Of a DNA stretch of 64,000 nucleotides, positions 1-12,731 are shown one piece after another. Position 1 is the first letter of the stretch. Every line of letters begins with the position of its first letter. Under the pieces are notes generated by a model. It saw nothing but the letters and a program-made list of their open reading frames with translations. It made no database searches and was not told the origin of the DNA. The stretch spans positions 13,482,235 to 13,546,234 of the forward strand of contig NC_077237.1 of assembly GCF_947179165.1 (NCBI RefSeq), in the 5' to 3' direction. A program made the position numbers and the translations under genes. The DNA comes from Solanum dulcamara (taxonomy: Eukaryota; Streptophyta; Magnoliopsida; Solanales; Solanaceae).

Positions 1-1077
1 AACCCACCTAGTTTTACTATTATTTTCAATAAAGTTTGACTTGAAAGCTTCGACTTCAAATGAATGTTTATGAAAGAAATATCTATAATCAAAAGGGAGT
101 CTTATAAAATGAAAGAATGATGAAATGATATGAATGATGAATTCTTTATGCAATAAGGACAATTCTTGCATATTTGAATTACCAAATGTTTTAATGAGCT
201 ATTCTACCGAATATGATGTTTGAATTCTCAAGCTATATGCTATGACTATTTTGAAGTATTAAACTATTCTGTGTGGTTGACTTAGCACCGAATGGGTCAT
301 TGAGGTGGGATTCGGTAAGGGAATCCTAGTAGCAACCCCTTGTCTCATTAACTATGTGCCAACATAGGAGCCCTTGTAGGCTTAGGCTAATGGATCCATG
401 AAAGCCCTTAAAGTTAAAGTTAAATAAATGAATGAAGTTGATGGAGTTCTACATGGAAATTAATCTCCCCGGCCAATGGAGGGGGTTATGTTGGATTCCA
501 TGTAATAGCTCGCATGGTCTTAAATGTTGGTTATGGTCATCTTCCCATAGAATGAATATTTTAAAGGATATGTATATGATTTATTATGCATGCATTACAT
601 TATGTTCTATATTACATAAATGTTTTAATGTTTTCTCAATATTCATGCAACTTTACATACTTAGTACATTAAAGGTACTAACGCATACTTTTTGCCTACA
701 TGATATATCACCATGTAGGGACCAGTGCTCCTCCTCGTTCTCCTCCACGTGGCTAGTTGAGATTTCATTTGAAGACTACTTTTGGTGAGTTCCCATGTTC
801 CGAGAACAATACTCATTTATATTTCTAGCTTATGATATATTGAGATCTTTTACTATGGCATTTCTTCTATTATGATTGAGGGTGAGCTAGGAACTTGTCT
901 TAGCCCCGTTAAATCTAAAAGTTAGAGGTATTGTTGGACATATGTAAGTTGAAGATTTACTATTATGATTTTCTCTTGTTCATTTATCGTCATTACCTAT
1001 GAAAGGCTAAAAGAATAATAAGAGGCTTGTTTGAGGTACTTTTGGGTTACTCATTCGCCATGTCACGTCTAGGCCCT
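1..1077 (+). repeat. Inverted LTR segment at the outer edge of E1
   Basis: This stretch is the reverse complement of about 7144-8445 of the E1 5' LTR. For example, the stretch near 280 reading through tgacttagcacc matches the complement near 7970, and 480-560 matches the complement of 7735-7810. Its inner end, gtcgtgata at 1068-1077, corresponds to the terminal TG(C/T)CA(T/C)GAC of the LTR read backwards. Either part of the 3' LTR was flipped or a second LTR in the opposite orientation abuts it. The small ORF at 432-788 lies in this LTR and is not a gene. Confidence 0.75.
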
Positions 1078-2140
1078 ACGCTTAGGTCGTGATAGAAACT
1101 AGGTGGGTTTATTTCATAAAAACCTTTCAATGCCTTTAAATAATTCTTGCATGCATGAGAGTAATGGAAATGCATAAAATACACATTCTTAAAGCAACCC
1201 ACCATATATATCTTAAAACTCTTTTCAATCCTTCATATAGGCACTTTAATAACATCATAACTTCATGAAATCAAGAGTCAAGAGACCTCAATATATGTAA
1301 AGAAACTTCAAATATATCATAATCTATGCATTTAGAATCATCATGTAAAAGCCCATAAAATTTCATCATTTATAATTGAAATGCTAGTTTGAGAAAACAT
1401 TTGGTATCCATGGGTAGAAGAACCCATAGATGAAACCCACATACCTTGAGGGAAACAAAATCCCTAAGAATACTTGAGGAATAAAGGTTACTTGAATGCC
1501 TTGAATTTGAAAATCCTAGTCTTGACTTGAAGCCTTTAAAAGAACTTGATATGAGAGGATTTGTGTTGGAGAAGTTAGAGTGGAATAAATGAGGGCTTGG
1601 AAGGGTTTAGGGTCTTTATATAGGAGAACTCAGTCCTTAAAATGACACCGTTTTGATTTAAAATATAGGAAAAGACTACAATGCCTCTTTAAAAATCTGG
1701 CCGGAAGAGACTTCATGGGGACCCTTTACGGTCCGTGGTGGGGTCTTGTGATAAGGGACTTAGAGAAATTTAGAAAAAGGACTTGCAGGGTATTATCTAA
1801 AGTTTTCTTCATGGACACCTTGATGGTCTGATAAACTCATCACGGCCCTGGTGGTCGTCCGTGGACAATGCCTTGGGAAAATTCCCAAGGCTTTCAAGAG
1901 GTCTTACCACGGAGGGATTCACAGCCCATGGTTCTCACCACAGTCCGTGGTCCTATCATGGTTAGTCCTCTACAGTTTGAGCCTCTGAATCTCTACCACG
2001 GTGGCACACCACGGTCTGTGGTGCTTACCATGATCCGTGAAGGCTTTCGTGGTCAGGTTTTGAGCAAGTTCTCTGCAACTTTTTGAGAATTCATCTTTGG
2101 TTCCTTGATTTAGGACCTTTCATATTTTGGGGGTCTTACA
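1078..2140 (-). repeat. E1 3' LTR, correctly oriented part
   Basis: Collinear with 8440-9518 of the right LTR, ending in gtcttaca (element sense TGTAAGAC). It contains a TATA-like box and an array of CCACGG..CCGTGG palindromes between about 1720 and 2060. No gene. Confidence 0.85.
1614..1623 (-). promoter_or_regulatory. TATA box in E1 3' LTR
   Basis: Reads CTATATAAAG on the minus strand, the transcription sense of E1. The same box is conserved at 8958-8967 in the other LTR. Known plant LTR promoters have such a box about 30 bp before the start of R; the start site here is inferred. Confidence 0.55.
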
Positions 2141-2156
2141 ATATCTCCCCTCGAAA
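2141..2156 (-). other. E1 polypurine tract
   Basis: Directly inside the 3' LTR. In element sense it is gaggggagatat followed by TGTAAGACC, the expected place for plus-strand DNA priming. Confidence 0.7.
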
Positions 2157-2370
2157 ACATTCATCCTTGAATGAGAATCATTAACATAGAAAGGATATGG
2201 TACGAGGACTAGCAACCCAACATATATACAATGCATCAAACATGAAATCCTTAAATTTGAGCTTAAAACATAACTTCAAAATTCAACTTCATGAATATCC
2301 ATGCACATGATGACTTGGAAAAACTAAAACATAAGTGTCTTAAACATTTGAATATGAATGACTTATTACC

Positions 2371-2717
2371 TTAGGCTTGAGTAGAATGAAAGAGATGAGG
2401 ATAATGTTTCATCATATCCGTTTCTGATTCCCATGTAGCACTTTCGACTTGTTGATTCCTCCAAAGCACTTTAACGAACACCATTTCTTTTTTCCTCAAC
2501 CTTTTACCTTGCCGGTCCAAATTTTCAACCAAGACCTCTTCATGGGTCAAGTTCTCCTCAACATTCACTATCTCTAAAGGCACAATGGAGTTAGGGTCTC
2601 CCACACATTTTCTCAACATTGACACATGGAACACCAGGTGAATCATGGTCATTTCCGAAGGTAAATCCAACCCATACTCAACTTTTCCAACCCACTTTAG
2701 GATTCTATAAGGCCCTA
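2371..2717 (-). pseudogene. E1 integrase C-terminus and chromodomain (remnant)
   Basis: The readable protein runs through a segment of the form EMTMIHLVFHVSMLRKC, which is the conserved end of chromovirus integrases, and then KEMVFVKVLWRNQQVESATW and DMMKHYPHLF, the pattern of the C-terminal chromodomain found in Tekay/Del elements. In that family the chromodomain is thought to steer integration to heterochromatin. The reading frame ends naturally at 2371, about 230 bp before the LTR. It is cut off upstream from the rest of integrase by a frame change near 2718. Confident as to family, and clearly not functional in this copy. Confidence 0.85.
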
Positions 2718-3763
2718 CTAGCTAGGGCTCAATTTCCCCTTTTTACCAAACTGAGCCACACCCTTCATGGGTGAAAGCTTCAAATACACCCAATCATCCA
2801 CATTATACTCAAGATCCCTTCTTCTGGTGTCATAATAGGAATTTTGACGACTTTGATCCATCTTCAACCTTTCTCTAATGATCTTCACCTTCTCTAAATC
2901 ATCAAGTACCAAATCGGGACCTAACAAGGTCATCTCACCCACTTCAAACCAACCAACCGGGATCTACATCATCTCCCATACAAAGCCTCAAACGGCGCCA
3001 TCTCAATGCTTGAGTGGTAATTATTATTATAGGCAAATTCGATGAGCGGTAGGTAATCATCCCAGCTCTTTTTTAACTCTAGCACACAAGCCCTTAACAT
3101 ATCCTCTAGGGTTTGAATTGTCCTTTGGGCTTGCCCATCGGCTTGAGGATGGAATGCGTTGCTTAACTTTACTTTAGTACTGAGGCTTTTTTAAAATGAT
3201 CTCCAAAGGTGAGAAGTTAATTGAGTACCATGATCTGAAATGATTGACAATGGCACACCATGCAATCTCACCAACTCCCGAATATACAACTTTGCATAAT
3301 CTTCGGCCCTATAGGAAGTCTTAACCGGTAGGAAGTGAGCCGACTTAGTCATTCTATTAACAATTATCCAAATCGAATCATGACTCTTCTGAGTGTGAGG
3401 CAAACCCACTACAAAATCCATATTCACTTCTTCCTACTTTCAAGTAGGGATCTTGATATATTACGCTAGGCCACCCGACCTTTGATGCTCGGCCTTCACC
3501 TGTTGGCAATTCAGACATTCGAATACAAACCTTGATATGTCCTTCTTTATGCCACCCCACCAATACAACTCTTTCAAGTCTTGATAAATTTTCATCGAAC
3601 TGGCGTGAATGGAGTATGCATAATTATATGCCTCCATCAAGATCAAACTCCTTATGACATCCACATCTGGAACACACAACTGACCTTAGTAATATAGCAC
3701 CCCATATCTCCTTTGTGAAAATACATATACCTTCTTTTCCTTCACCAATTTCTTTAACTCTAC
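2718..3763 (-). pseudogene. E1 integrase remnant
   Basis: Fragments in several frames give integrase hallmarks in order. At 3679-3461 there is a zinc-binding end with ELYWWGGIKKDISRFV and ECLNCQQVKAEHQ. At 3427-3191 is the catalytic core, MNMDFVVGLPHTQKSHDSIW then IISDHGTQLTS, holding two of the acidic residues. At 2942-2718 are RRRDLEYNVDDWVYLKLSPM and GVAQFGKKGKLSP, the C-terminal GPF/Y-side region. Integrase inserts element cDNA into the host genome. Stops and frameshifts (for example around 3440 and 3185) break it. Confidence 0.85.
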
Positions 3764-4392
3764 AAGTGTCGGATCAAGGTCTTACTTCGACTTAGCATCC
3801 CCACCAAGGAGGATTCGGACCCATTTTGGACAACCATACCACCATCACCAATACCGCACAACTTGACCCGAAGTCTAGCAAACCAGTGAACATCTTTCAC
3901 CAACTCCCTCTTTCCTTCAATAATATGGGACACACTCCCCATAGACACTCTATTAAGTGTATCAGCAACAATATTGGCTTTTCCTGGATAATAGTGCACA
4001 CTCATGTCATAGTCTTTGAGGATCTCTAGCCACCTTCTTTGTCTTATATTGAGGTCCTTTTGGTGAACACATATTGAAGGCTTGTATCATAGGTATAAAA
4101 TCTACATGTACCCCATAGAGGTAGTGCTGCCAAATTGTAAAAGAAAAAAAATGGCTTCAAACTCAAGATCATGGGTAGGGTAGTTACGCTCATGCACTTT
4201 CAATTGTCTAGAAGCATAGGCTATGACCTTACCATTTTGCATTAAGACACAAACCAAACCAATCCTCAAAGCATCACAATAAACAATAAACCCTTCTAAT
4301 CCTTCCGATATAGTCAAAATAGAAGCAGAGGTAAGTCGATCTTTCAAAGTTTGGAAGCTCTTTTCACACTCATCCGTCCATATGAATTTCAC
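3764..4392 (-). pseudogene. E1 RNase H remnant
   Basis: The 96-residue stretch 4392-4102 reads [20 protein letters not shown] and [20 protein letters not shown], matching the Ty3 RNase H, where the first Asp is the catalytic residue. The piece at 4005-3760 reads HYYPGKANIVADTLNRVSMG, the end of the same domain. This enzyme removes RNA from the RNA-DNA hybrid during reverse transcription. The two parts are in different frames with stops between them. Confidence 0.85.
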
Positions 4393-5152
4393 CTTTCTGA
4401 GTCAACTTTGTCATAGGAGATGAGATGGAAGATAATACTTCAACGAACCTTCTATAGTAACCGTCTAGACCCAAGAAACACCTGATGTCGAAAGGAGACA
4501 ATGGTCTAAGCCAATTCTTGACCGCCTCTATTTTCTTAGGATCCACCTTCATCTCCTTGCCGTACACTATATGACCGAGAAAGGCCACCTCCATCAACCA
4601 AATCTCACACTTGCTAAATTTTGCAAAAAATTGCCTATCCCTCAACGTTTGGAGCGCAACCTTCAAAATATCTTTATGTTCTTCCTCAATCTGAGAGTAG
4701 ATCAAAACATCATCAATGAACACCACAACAAAAGTATCAAGACAGGGTTTGAACACCCTATTCATTAGGTCCATGAACACCGCTAACGCATTCATCAATC
4801 CAAAACTCATTACCACAAACTCAAAATGACCATACCTTTTCCAAAATATCGCCATAGGAATGTTACACTCCCTCACCCTTAGTTGGTGATAGCCGAACCG
4901 AAGGTCGATCTTGGAGAAGTGACTTGCCCCTTGCAATTGATCAAACAAGTCATCTATCCTAAGAAGTGGATACTTATTCTTAATGGTTACCTTACTCAAT
5001 TACCGGTAGTCTATTCACATTCGTAGTGACCCATCCTTCTTTCTTACAAATAGCACAGGAGCACCCCATGGAGAAATACTTTGCCTTATGAAACCCTTTT
5101 CTAGCAAGTCCTTCAATTGTTTCTTCAACTCTTTTAATTCCGCTGGGGCCAT
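4393..5152 (-). pseudogene. E1 reverse transcriptase remnant
   Basis: A 209-residue open stretch (4999-4370) holds RT motifs: [53 protein letters not shown] and the catalytic FIDD in [17 protein letters not shown] instead of YVDD is usual in this lineage. The N-terminal part, 5152-5000, is shifted in frame. RT copies element RNA into cDNA in the virus-like particle. Confidence 0.9.
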
Positions 5153-5809
5153 TCAAGAGGGAAGGATAGAGATAGGTTGGGTATCAGAGAGGATATCAAT
5201 ATTAAAATCAATTTCTCTTTTGGGAGGGACATCGAGAAGGTCATTGGGAAAGATATCGAGAAACTCATTGACTATGGGGACTGACTCAAGAGGAGGACTT
5301 TGGGAGTCGACATCCCTAACTCTCACTGCGTGGTAAATACAACCCTTATCAATCAAATTTCAATCCTTAAGATAAGAAATTAATCTACCCTTCACTACTA
5401 AATCACGACCCTCCCATTCAAGAGTGCACTCATTTGGGAATGAAAACTTGACTCGACGAGTCCTACAATCTATGGAAGCATAAGATACATATAACCAATC
5501 CATCCCAAGGATGACATCGAAATCCACCATGTCAAGCTCTATAAGATCACAAGGAATAAATTTATGCAAGATGGACACGGGACAACCCCTATAGACCTTT
5601 CTAGCCACAACCGACTCACCCATGGGGGTAGACACAAAATAAGGCTTTACTAACATCTCAGGCAATATATCAAACCTATTAGCTAAGAATAGAGTAACAA
5701 ATGATAAGTTTGCACCCGGGTCTAATAATGCATATACATCAAAAGTAAAGATCATTAACATACCGATAACAACGTTTGGTGCTTCCTCAACCTCTTGCCT
5801 CCTATGCAA
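5153..5809 (-). pseudogene. E1 protease and linker to RT (remnant)
   Basis: Stretch 5809-5360 contains YALLDPGANLSFVTLF; the family active site is D-S/P-G-A, so the DPGA seen is a plausible retropepsin catalytic loop. It goes on through VDFDVILGMDWL, the usual fold-completing segment. Stretch 5356-5153 has VNEFLDIFPNDLLDVPPKRE, the standard linker before RT. Retropepsin cuts the Gag-Pol polyprotein. A stop near 5357 separates the two. Confidence 0.85.
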
Positions 5810-5829
5810 GGCATAGAAATGGTTGGTGC

Positions 5830-6928
5830 ATTGGACACCTCCTTAAGCTTTATGGCCATGAGAAACATAGATTTGAGGCCTATTACCACCACTACATCTA
5901 CAATCCTTAGCATGGTCACCCGGTTTTCCGCATTTAAAGCACGCATTTGAGTCGGCCAAGCACTCCCCCTTATGGGTCCTCCCACACTTCTTACATGGAA
6001 GAAAAGCTTGGGCGCCAACATTATCTCTTGGGACCATTTGATTAGGACCCTTATCCTTGTTGAACTAAGAAGGAGAAGTATTAGTGGAACCTTGTCCCAT
6101 AAACTATTTCCCACCTTGACCTTTGCCATTGCTATCATAACCGGACCTTTGAGGGTTGAACCCTCCACCATCGACTCTAGCCTTTTTAAACCCTCTAGAC
6201 CTCTCCCTCAACTTATCCTCTTTGATTTGTTTGGCATAAGTTATTAACTGGGAGATGTCCATCTCCTTGACAAACATGTCCATTTTTCACTCCTTGAACA
6301 CCAAGCTTGAGATGCCGGAAATAAACTTAATCATCCTTGCCCGAGGGTCGGAGACTATAAAGGGAGCATAATTGGATAATATTATAAACTTGAGAGAATA
6401 CTCCCTTACACTCATACTCCCTTGACAGAGGTTGATGAACTCTTGGATTTTGGCTTCCCTAAGCTCTAACGGGAAGAAATGGTCTAGGAAGGCACTTTTC
6501 AACTCTTCCCATTCTATCGTTCCCCTTTATTCATTCCTCTCAACAATCCATTACTCATACCACACTCGAGTTATACCTTTGAGTTGATATGCTACTAGCT
6601 TAGCCTTCTCATTTTAAGGCACACCCATGATGGCCACAATCTGGTACACCTCATCAATGAACTCCATAGGGTCCTCATCTAGTTTAGAACCATAGAACTC
6701 ATGCGGATTCATTCTTTGGAAATCCCAAATCTTAGAGGCCGGATTTTGTATTTGGGAAGGAGGAACACCTTGATTCCCTTGGTTGGCTACGTCTTGGGCC
6801 AATAATGTAATGATATTGTGAAATTCAGCATGGGTTACCCCTTCCTCATGGTATGGGGCATCTAGAAATGGAGGAGCTTGGTCTTCATCGTCAATCCTTT
6901 CTCTTGGAGGTGCTCTTCTATGAGGCAT
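5830..6928 (-). pseudogene. E1 gag remnant with zinc knuckle
   Basis: The probable start is the Met at 6928 (MPHRRAPPRERIDDEDQAPP). The capsid region reads RMNPHEFYGSKLDEDPMEFI, and after a frame change 6502-6287 reads AFLDHFFPLELREAKIQEF and SVREYSLKF. At 6037-5843 a nucleocapsid zinc knuckle of CX2CX4HX4C form is visible (CFKCGKPGDHAKDC). Gag builds the particle and binds element RNA. At least three frame changes make it non-functional. Confidence 0.85.
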
Positions 6929-7128
6929 TATCTATAGAATATAAAATGGTTCGTTAGTTAGAGGAAGGTTTAGGACACTCTAATGCACAACATGAATTTG
7001 AAAGAAGTGAAAACTTTCCTAAATGTCCCATAATCTCCTATTCATAGTTGTGGCGCGCCTCTCAACCATGAACAAGACCCTATTTGATGCGGTATGTTGG
7101 ACGCTAAGGACCATTTTAAAACCTCGTG

Positions 7129-7140
7129 CTCTAATACCAA
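7129..7140 (-). other. E1 primer-binding site
   Basis: In element sense TGGTATTAGAGC, one base off the usual initiator Met tRNA site TGGTATCAGAGC, three bases inside the 5' LTR end at 7144. Confidence 0.8.
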
Positions 7141-7143
7141 GTT

Positions 7144-9518
7144 TGCCATGACCCAAGCCTAGGGCCTAGATGTGATACGGAGAATGAGACACCCGGAGGC
7201 ACCTCAACCAAGCCTCTTAGCATTCATTAAGCATTTTATTGGTAATGATAAACAAATCAAGTGGAAACATAAGGGATATAGGGACTAAGGGGCTTTACTT
7301 TGATAAGAGTTAAAGGCAACATAACATTCTTTACTATGTCCAATAATACCTTTTATATTAAGACTTGGCGGGGGCTCACCCTCTAAATTCTGTCGAAAAT
7401 ACCAAACTTAATTTAAAATCTACGCTTAACATAAGCTAGATATGATAGGAGTGTCATTCTCAGAACATGGGAACTCATCAAAGTGGTAGCCTTCAATGAT
7501 CAACTTAGCCATATGGAGGAGGGTGAGGAGCAATGCCGGTCCCTACATGGTGATATCATGTAGGTAAAAGTATGCGTTAGTACTTTGAATGTACTAAGTA
7601 TGTGAGTATGCTATGAAATAAAGAACATAAGAGAAAGACATGAGTAAGAAAAATGCATAAGAGAATGCATGCATGAAACATTATCATATGAAATCTTAAA
7701 ACATTCATATTGTGAGGAAGTGACCATAACCGACATTTAATACCATGCGAGCTATTACATGTAATCCAAAATATGCCCCTACATTGGCACGGAGAGACTA
7801 CTTGCCAGGTAGAACTCCGATCAAATTCAAACATTCTTTAACTTTAACTTTAACATTTGATGGCTACAAAGGCCTAGCTCAAAAGGCTCTTATGGTTGCA
7901 CATAGTTAATGCAACATGAGACTTTACTTAAGAACCTCTTTGGTCGAGTCCCCATCTACATGCTACATTTGGTGCTAGGTCAAATCCCATGGAATAACAT
8001 TTGAACATCAATATAGCGTAAGCATTATATAACTTTAGAAATGAAACACCAAATGGTGGAATAGCTCATTAAAACATTTGGTTTATAATATCATCATAGC
8101 TGCCATACCCAATTTGTCATCCTGCTAATGAACCTTGATTTATAAGAAAATTAGGTCTACAATCAGTGATGGTATTTCGGGTACCATGCTAATCGGACCT
8201 ACCTTTTGGAAAAATGTTCAAAAGCATTAACGACTTATAGGGATGTCATACATGTCATATCATAATCTTAAGCATTTCATTTGATTCAATGTGAGAAATG
8301 TCCTTTCACATTGAAACCTTACTTTGGATAAGAAGCCTTTTTATCAATTAATCATTTCATAAAGACTCCACTTTATAAGCATTTACTTCATAACATTCAT
8401 TTGGATTCAAACTTCATTTCAACTTTGCTTTATAATAAGAAACTAAGTGGATTCATTTCATAAAAACCTTTCAATGCCTTTAAATAATTCTTGCATGCAT
8501 GAGAGTAATGGAAATGCATAAAATACATATTTTTAAAGCAACCCACCATATATGTCTTAAAACTCTTTTCAATCCTTCATATAGGCACTTTAATAACATC
8601 ATAACTTCATGAAATCAAGAGTCAAGAGACCTAAATATATGTAAGGAAACTTTAAATATATCATAATCTATGCATTTAGAATCATCATGTAAAAGCCCAT
8701 AAAATTTCATCATTTAGAATTGAAATGCTAGTTTGAGAAAATATTTGGTATCCATGGGTAGAAGAACCCATGGATGAAACCCACATACCTTGAGGGAAAA
8801 AAAATCTCTAAGAATACTTGAGGAATAAAGGTTACTTGAATGCCTTGAATTTGAAAATCTTAGTCTTGACTTGAAGCCTTTAGAAGAACTTGAGATGAGA
8901 GGATTTGTGTTGGAGAAGTTAGAGTGAAATAAATGAGGGCTTGGAAGGGTTTAGGGTCTTTATATAGGAGAATTCAGTCCTAAAAACGAAACCAATTTTA
9001 TTTAAAATATAGGAAAAGACTAGAATGCCCCTTTAAAAATCAGGTTGGAAGAGACTTCACGGGGACCCTTAACGGTCCGCGATGCTCACCACGGTCCGTG
9101 GTGGGGTCCCGTGATAAGGGACGTAGAGAAATTTAGAAAAAAGACTTGCAGGGTAGTCTCTGAAGTTTTCTTCACAAACACCTTGATGGTCCGTTAAACT
9201 CATCACGGCCTGGGGTGGTCGTCCGTGGACCCTACCTTGGGAAAATTCCTAAGGACTTTGGTAAGGTCTCACCACGGAGGGATTCACAGCATATGGTGCT
9301 CATCATGGTCTGAAGTCCTCCATCGTGGTTAGTCCCTTACAGTCTGAGCCTCTAACCACGGTGGCACACCACGGTCCGTGGTGCTTACCATGGTCTGTGG
9401 TGCTTACCACGGTCCGTGAAGGCTTTGTGGTCAGCATCTGAGCCAGTTCTCTGCAACTTTCTGAGAATTTGTCCTTGATTCCTTGGTTTAGGACCTTTTA
9501 CATTTCTGGGGTCTTACA
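7144..9518 (-). repeat. E1 5' LTR
   Basis: Runs from tgccatgaccc to gtcttaca, 2375 bp, with TG..CA ends. It matches 1078-2140 directly and 1-1077 in inverted orientation. Contains the TATA box at 8958-8967 and the palindromic CCACGG..CCGTGG array at about 9055-9440. No gene; the ORF-like stretch at 7577-7834 is LTR sequence. Confidence 0.88.
9055..9440. repeat. Array of CCACGG(T)CCGTGG palindromes in E1 LTR
   Basis: Repeated units such as accacggtccgtggtg and cttaccacggtccgtg, each a short palindrome, spaced irregularly over about 390 bp in U3. The array recurs at 1720-2060. Confidence 0.75.
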
Positions 9519-9809
9519 CAAATTGACCCATCTTCAGTAACATATATAATAATAATACCCAAATCCTATACTACTACAACTCCGCCACGTATACAACACA
9601 TATAATATGCAATTACCTACAATGTTTCCACCTACACCCATCCTATTCTGACCCTATGACACCACACCCAAATAAGTCCAATTCCATATATAATATATTT
9701 CAACAACATGCAATAATACCTTTATCGATATATCCCTATACAATTAAATTTTTTGATCCCCACCAATTATCAACCAACCTTAATATATCACTATTATTTA
9801 AAACCTATA
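9519..9809. other. Spacer between E1 and E2
   Basis: AT-rich DNA with no coding signal, repeat or RNA that I recognise. It is the left flank of the E2 insertion. Confidence 0.6.
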
Positions 9810-12715
9810 TGTCACGACCCAACCCCGTAGGCCGTGATGGGTGCCCAAACTAGACACTCGCGTATACCCCTGCTAACTATAAGTAAACATGTCTCCTATT
9901 TGAGTCATAGCGTACCAACAGGCAAGATAATATATAAGCCGACAAGGCTATCGTAACATATAGGCACAACCTTACATGCATACATATACAACCCACATAC
10001 ATGTCTACAGACCTCTAAGAGTAAGAACAGTAACATAAGGCGGGATAGGGCCCCCGTCGTACCCATGAACAAATAAATGTATACATCGAGGGTTAATACC
10101 AAAACTAGGCTCCGGCATATTGGAGCGCTTCTAGACTACTGAATGGAACTCCTACGCTGACGGATTCCTTGAGTGTGTATCTGTACCAGCGGGCATGAAC
10201 GCAGCCCCCCCAAAGAAAAGGGGGTTAGTACGACATATGTACTGAGTAGGTAAAACATAACATAGCATAACTGGAAGCATATCTAAAACAGAGAAACAAG
10301 GGAATAAAATATCATATAAGAAACCTTTGTACCTGTACCTCGTGAAACATATGAACATGCATGCTTATACTATACAATATAGCCGGCCCTTTCAGGGGCT
10401 CGGTGAATCATAACTGTAGGACCATCATAGGGTCCGGCGCCATCATCACCTTATCACATCACATCATCATCATATATATATATATATACATACGTACCCG
10501 GCCCTCTAGTGAGGGACTCGGTGAGTCATTCATGTCATTGCATTATCATTTCCTCATATAGCGTACCCGGCCCTTTAGTGAGGGACTCGGTGGATAATGC
10601 AATGAACTGCGCATGATTACATACCCGACCCGGGACTCGGTGATAGAAGGGTTACAATATACACGAGTAGAGTAGTGAGTAACCATATGCAATTTAAAAC
10701 ATTGTCCAAGACTCAATGAAGTAGTAACGACGAATTGTCATTTGAAAATCAAGACGATAGTCATATCACTCATTCCTCAAACATTACTATTGATCATATA
10801 AAAAGAGCCTTAGAAACCATAGGCATGAATTAAGACGATACAAAATAACTTATAAAAGTCAAGGACATTAACAACCGGAGAATCTCTTAGAAGAGAAATC
10901 ATGAATCACCCTCCAGGCTCATATTAATCCTTACTTAATACTAAGTCATGCGGAAAGAAAGAAGGGACGGCTTTACATACTCTCTTATTTTCCCTTATGG
11001 AGTCATCATATAAATATATGCCGTGGAACGTACGGCTCGATCCTTAGATAATAACATATATCATACTTGGCCCATCAAGGGACTCGGTACCATAAATATT
11101 TCATCATAACATCATAACTTATGTCAAAGACATATCAAGAGAGAAGAAGGGTAGATTTACTTACTTATGCCAAAAACATGCCAAGAGAAGGAAGGAAGCT
11201 TCACATACTTATGCCAAAAACATGCCAAGAGAAAGAAGATAACTTTCCATACTTGCTACTCTCCATCGTATAGAATCCTTGAGAGGCAATAACTCAACTA
11301 GTATAGGAATTCTACCATCGAGAAGTGAATAAGACTTATGAGTCATACTTGGAGTTCTATGAATGGAATTATCCCCACATTTCGTATATCCATCACTTAA
11401 GGCTAAGACATGCCAAAAGAAAAGAAGATAGCTTTACATACCTTTTTCGGGATTAATAGAAATCCGGCTTGCCTTGATACCTCCTTAAAATATTGACATG
11501 AAAGTAATACTAAGATTAATAGACTTTCACTTTCCAATAGCCCACTCCACAACCAAATACTAATAGGAGTCATTTCCTTATCCATTACCCCCGACTAGTT
11601 TGTTACTAGTTCCGATGCTACGAAAAATCGGGCAACATTTCCCCTACAACTTCAACATCCCCGAGATTCCAATTCGGCCACAATATCAACAACCATACCA
11701 ACAACAACAAATAGAAGAATATTTACAATTAAATCACTTCAACCTTACACAATACAAGCTCCAAACAACTAGTTTCAAACTACGATACCAAAAATAGAGT
11801 TTCTAGTTTCCATTTTGCAAAACCTTTAACCGTACGAAGCGGGGGTCGTGTGGATGAAACCAGAATCTCCCCCACCTATTTTAGAACCCATTTATGCCCT
11901 GCAACACACTCCACACAACCAGAAGCCGCCTCCAAACACACAACGCCTCACTTCGACTATAATTTAACTACGACGACCTCAATTTAGGTTGTTTCTTTCG
12001 CTGAGCATATCCACAATATTTTTATACTTTCAGCAGTATACAAGGTAACTGATACTTCAAAACAACCCCATAAAGTCCAAATCTAAGGGAGAAACCTTAC
12101 CTTACCCGAAATTGGCCAAAACTAGCCAAAATTGCGCCTCAGAAACCTCCTTAGCGCAGCTGAAACTTCGGGGCTGTTTGGTAACGTTTTGGGCTGATCC
12201 AAACCATAAATTTTCATTACTAACACCTTCATAACATCGTGTTATACCCTAGATAATTAATTCACGGAGCAAAACGAAGAACTCACCTTTTTTCCCTCCA
12301 AATCGTGGCTTTCTCCCTCTGTTTCTTCTCTTCTCTTCTTTCTTTTCTCTAGAATTTTCTTGAATATTTTGGAAGAATTTGCAACTTAAGGGATAAGGAT
12401 GACTAAAAGTCATCAACATATATATGTATATAAAGGCTACTTAACTAATGGGCTAACTTTACAAGACTTGGGCCCTTTCCTTGTGTTGGGCCTCTCTTTT
12501 TTTTTCCCAAGCCCAATCACTTAGTTTCTATTTTTTTGTAATTCATGAAACATTTTTTTGAAATTCCAATTTTGCCTTTAGCCTCTTCCAATATTTCCAA
12601 ATTCCAAAATTTTCATAACCAACTTATGTGTAAAACAAGGTCAAGACATAGCATGGTCCTTAACTCGTTACAATTATCCCCAAATGTCCAAATGCACAAA
12701 ATACGGGTTATAACA
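9810..12715 (-). repeat. E2 3' LTR
   Basis: 2906 bp, near identical along its length to 14040-16952, with small differences such as a longer (AT)n at 10470. ORFs within it, including mirrored pairs of about 65 codons at 11600 and 15824, are repeat sequence and not genes. Confidence 0.9.
10380..10650. repeat. Tandem CCCGGCCCT..AGGGACTCGGTG units in E2 LTR
   Basis: Four degenerate units, each with a GC-rich core flanked by gtac and cggtg, for example 10496-10525 and 10563-10592. The cores ccggccct and agggactcgg face each other, so each could form a short stem. Repeated in the other LTR at about 14610-14870. Confidence 0.75.
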
Positions 12716-12731
12716 TCCTTACCCCTTTTAG
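12716..12731 (-). other. E2 polypurine tract
   Basis: Element sense aaaaggggtaagga immediately before TGTTATAACC of the 3' LTR. Confidence 0.75.

Larger units (their letters stand above)
1..9518 (-). mobile_element. E1: decayed Ty3/gypsy chromovirus (Tekay/Del-like), minus strand
   Basis: An LTR retrotransposon read from right to left. The 5' LTR is 7144-9518, the primer site (initiator Met tRNA type) lies at 7129-7140, gag to integrase remnants fill 6928-2371, a purine tract sits beside 2141, and the 3' LTR ends at 2140. Order gag, protease, RT, RNase H, integrase, chromodomain is that of Ty3/gypsy chromoviruses. The coding region is split over several frames with many stops, so the copy is dead. 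The left LTR is abnormal: 1078-2140 matches the right LTR directly, but 1-1077 matches its other half only as reverse complement. The outer left boundary and target duplication are therefore not visible. Confidence 0.9.

Noticed and set aside
432..788. 118-codon ORF near the left edge
   Set aside because: It is inside an inverted LTR segment that also occurs at 7577-7834 in the complement; no domain.
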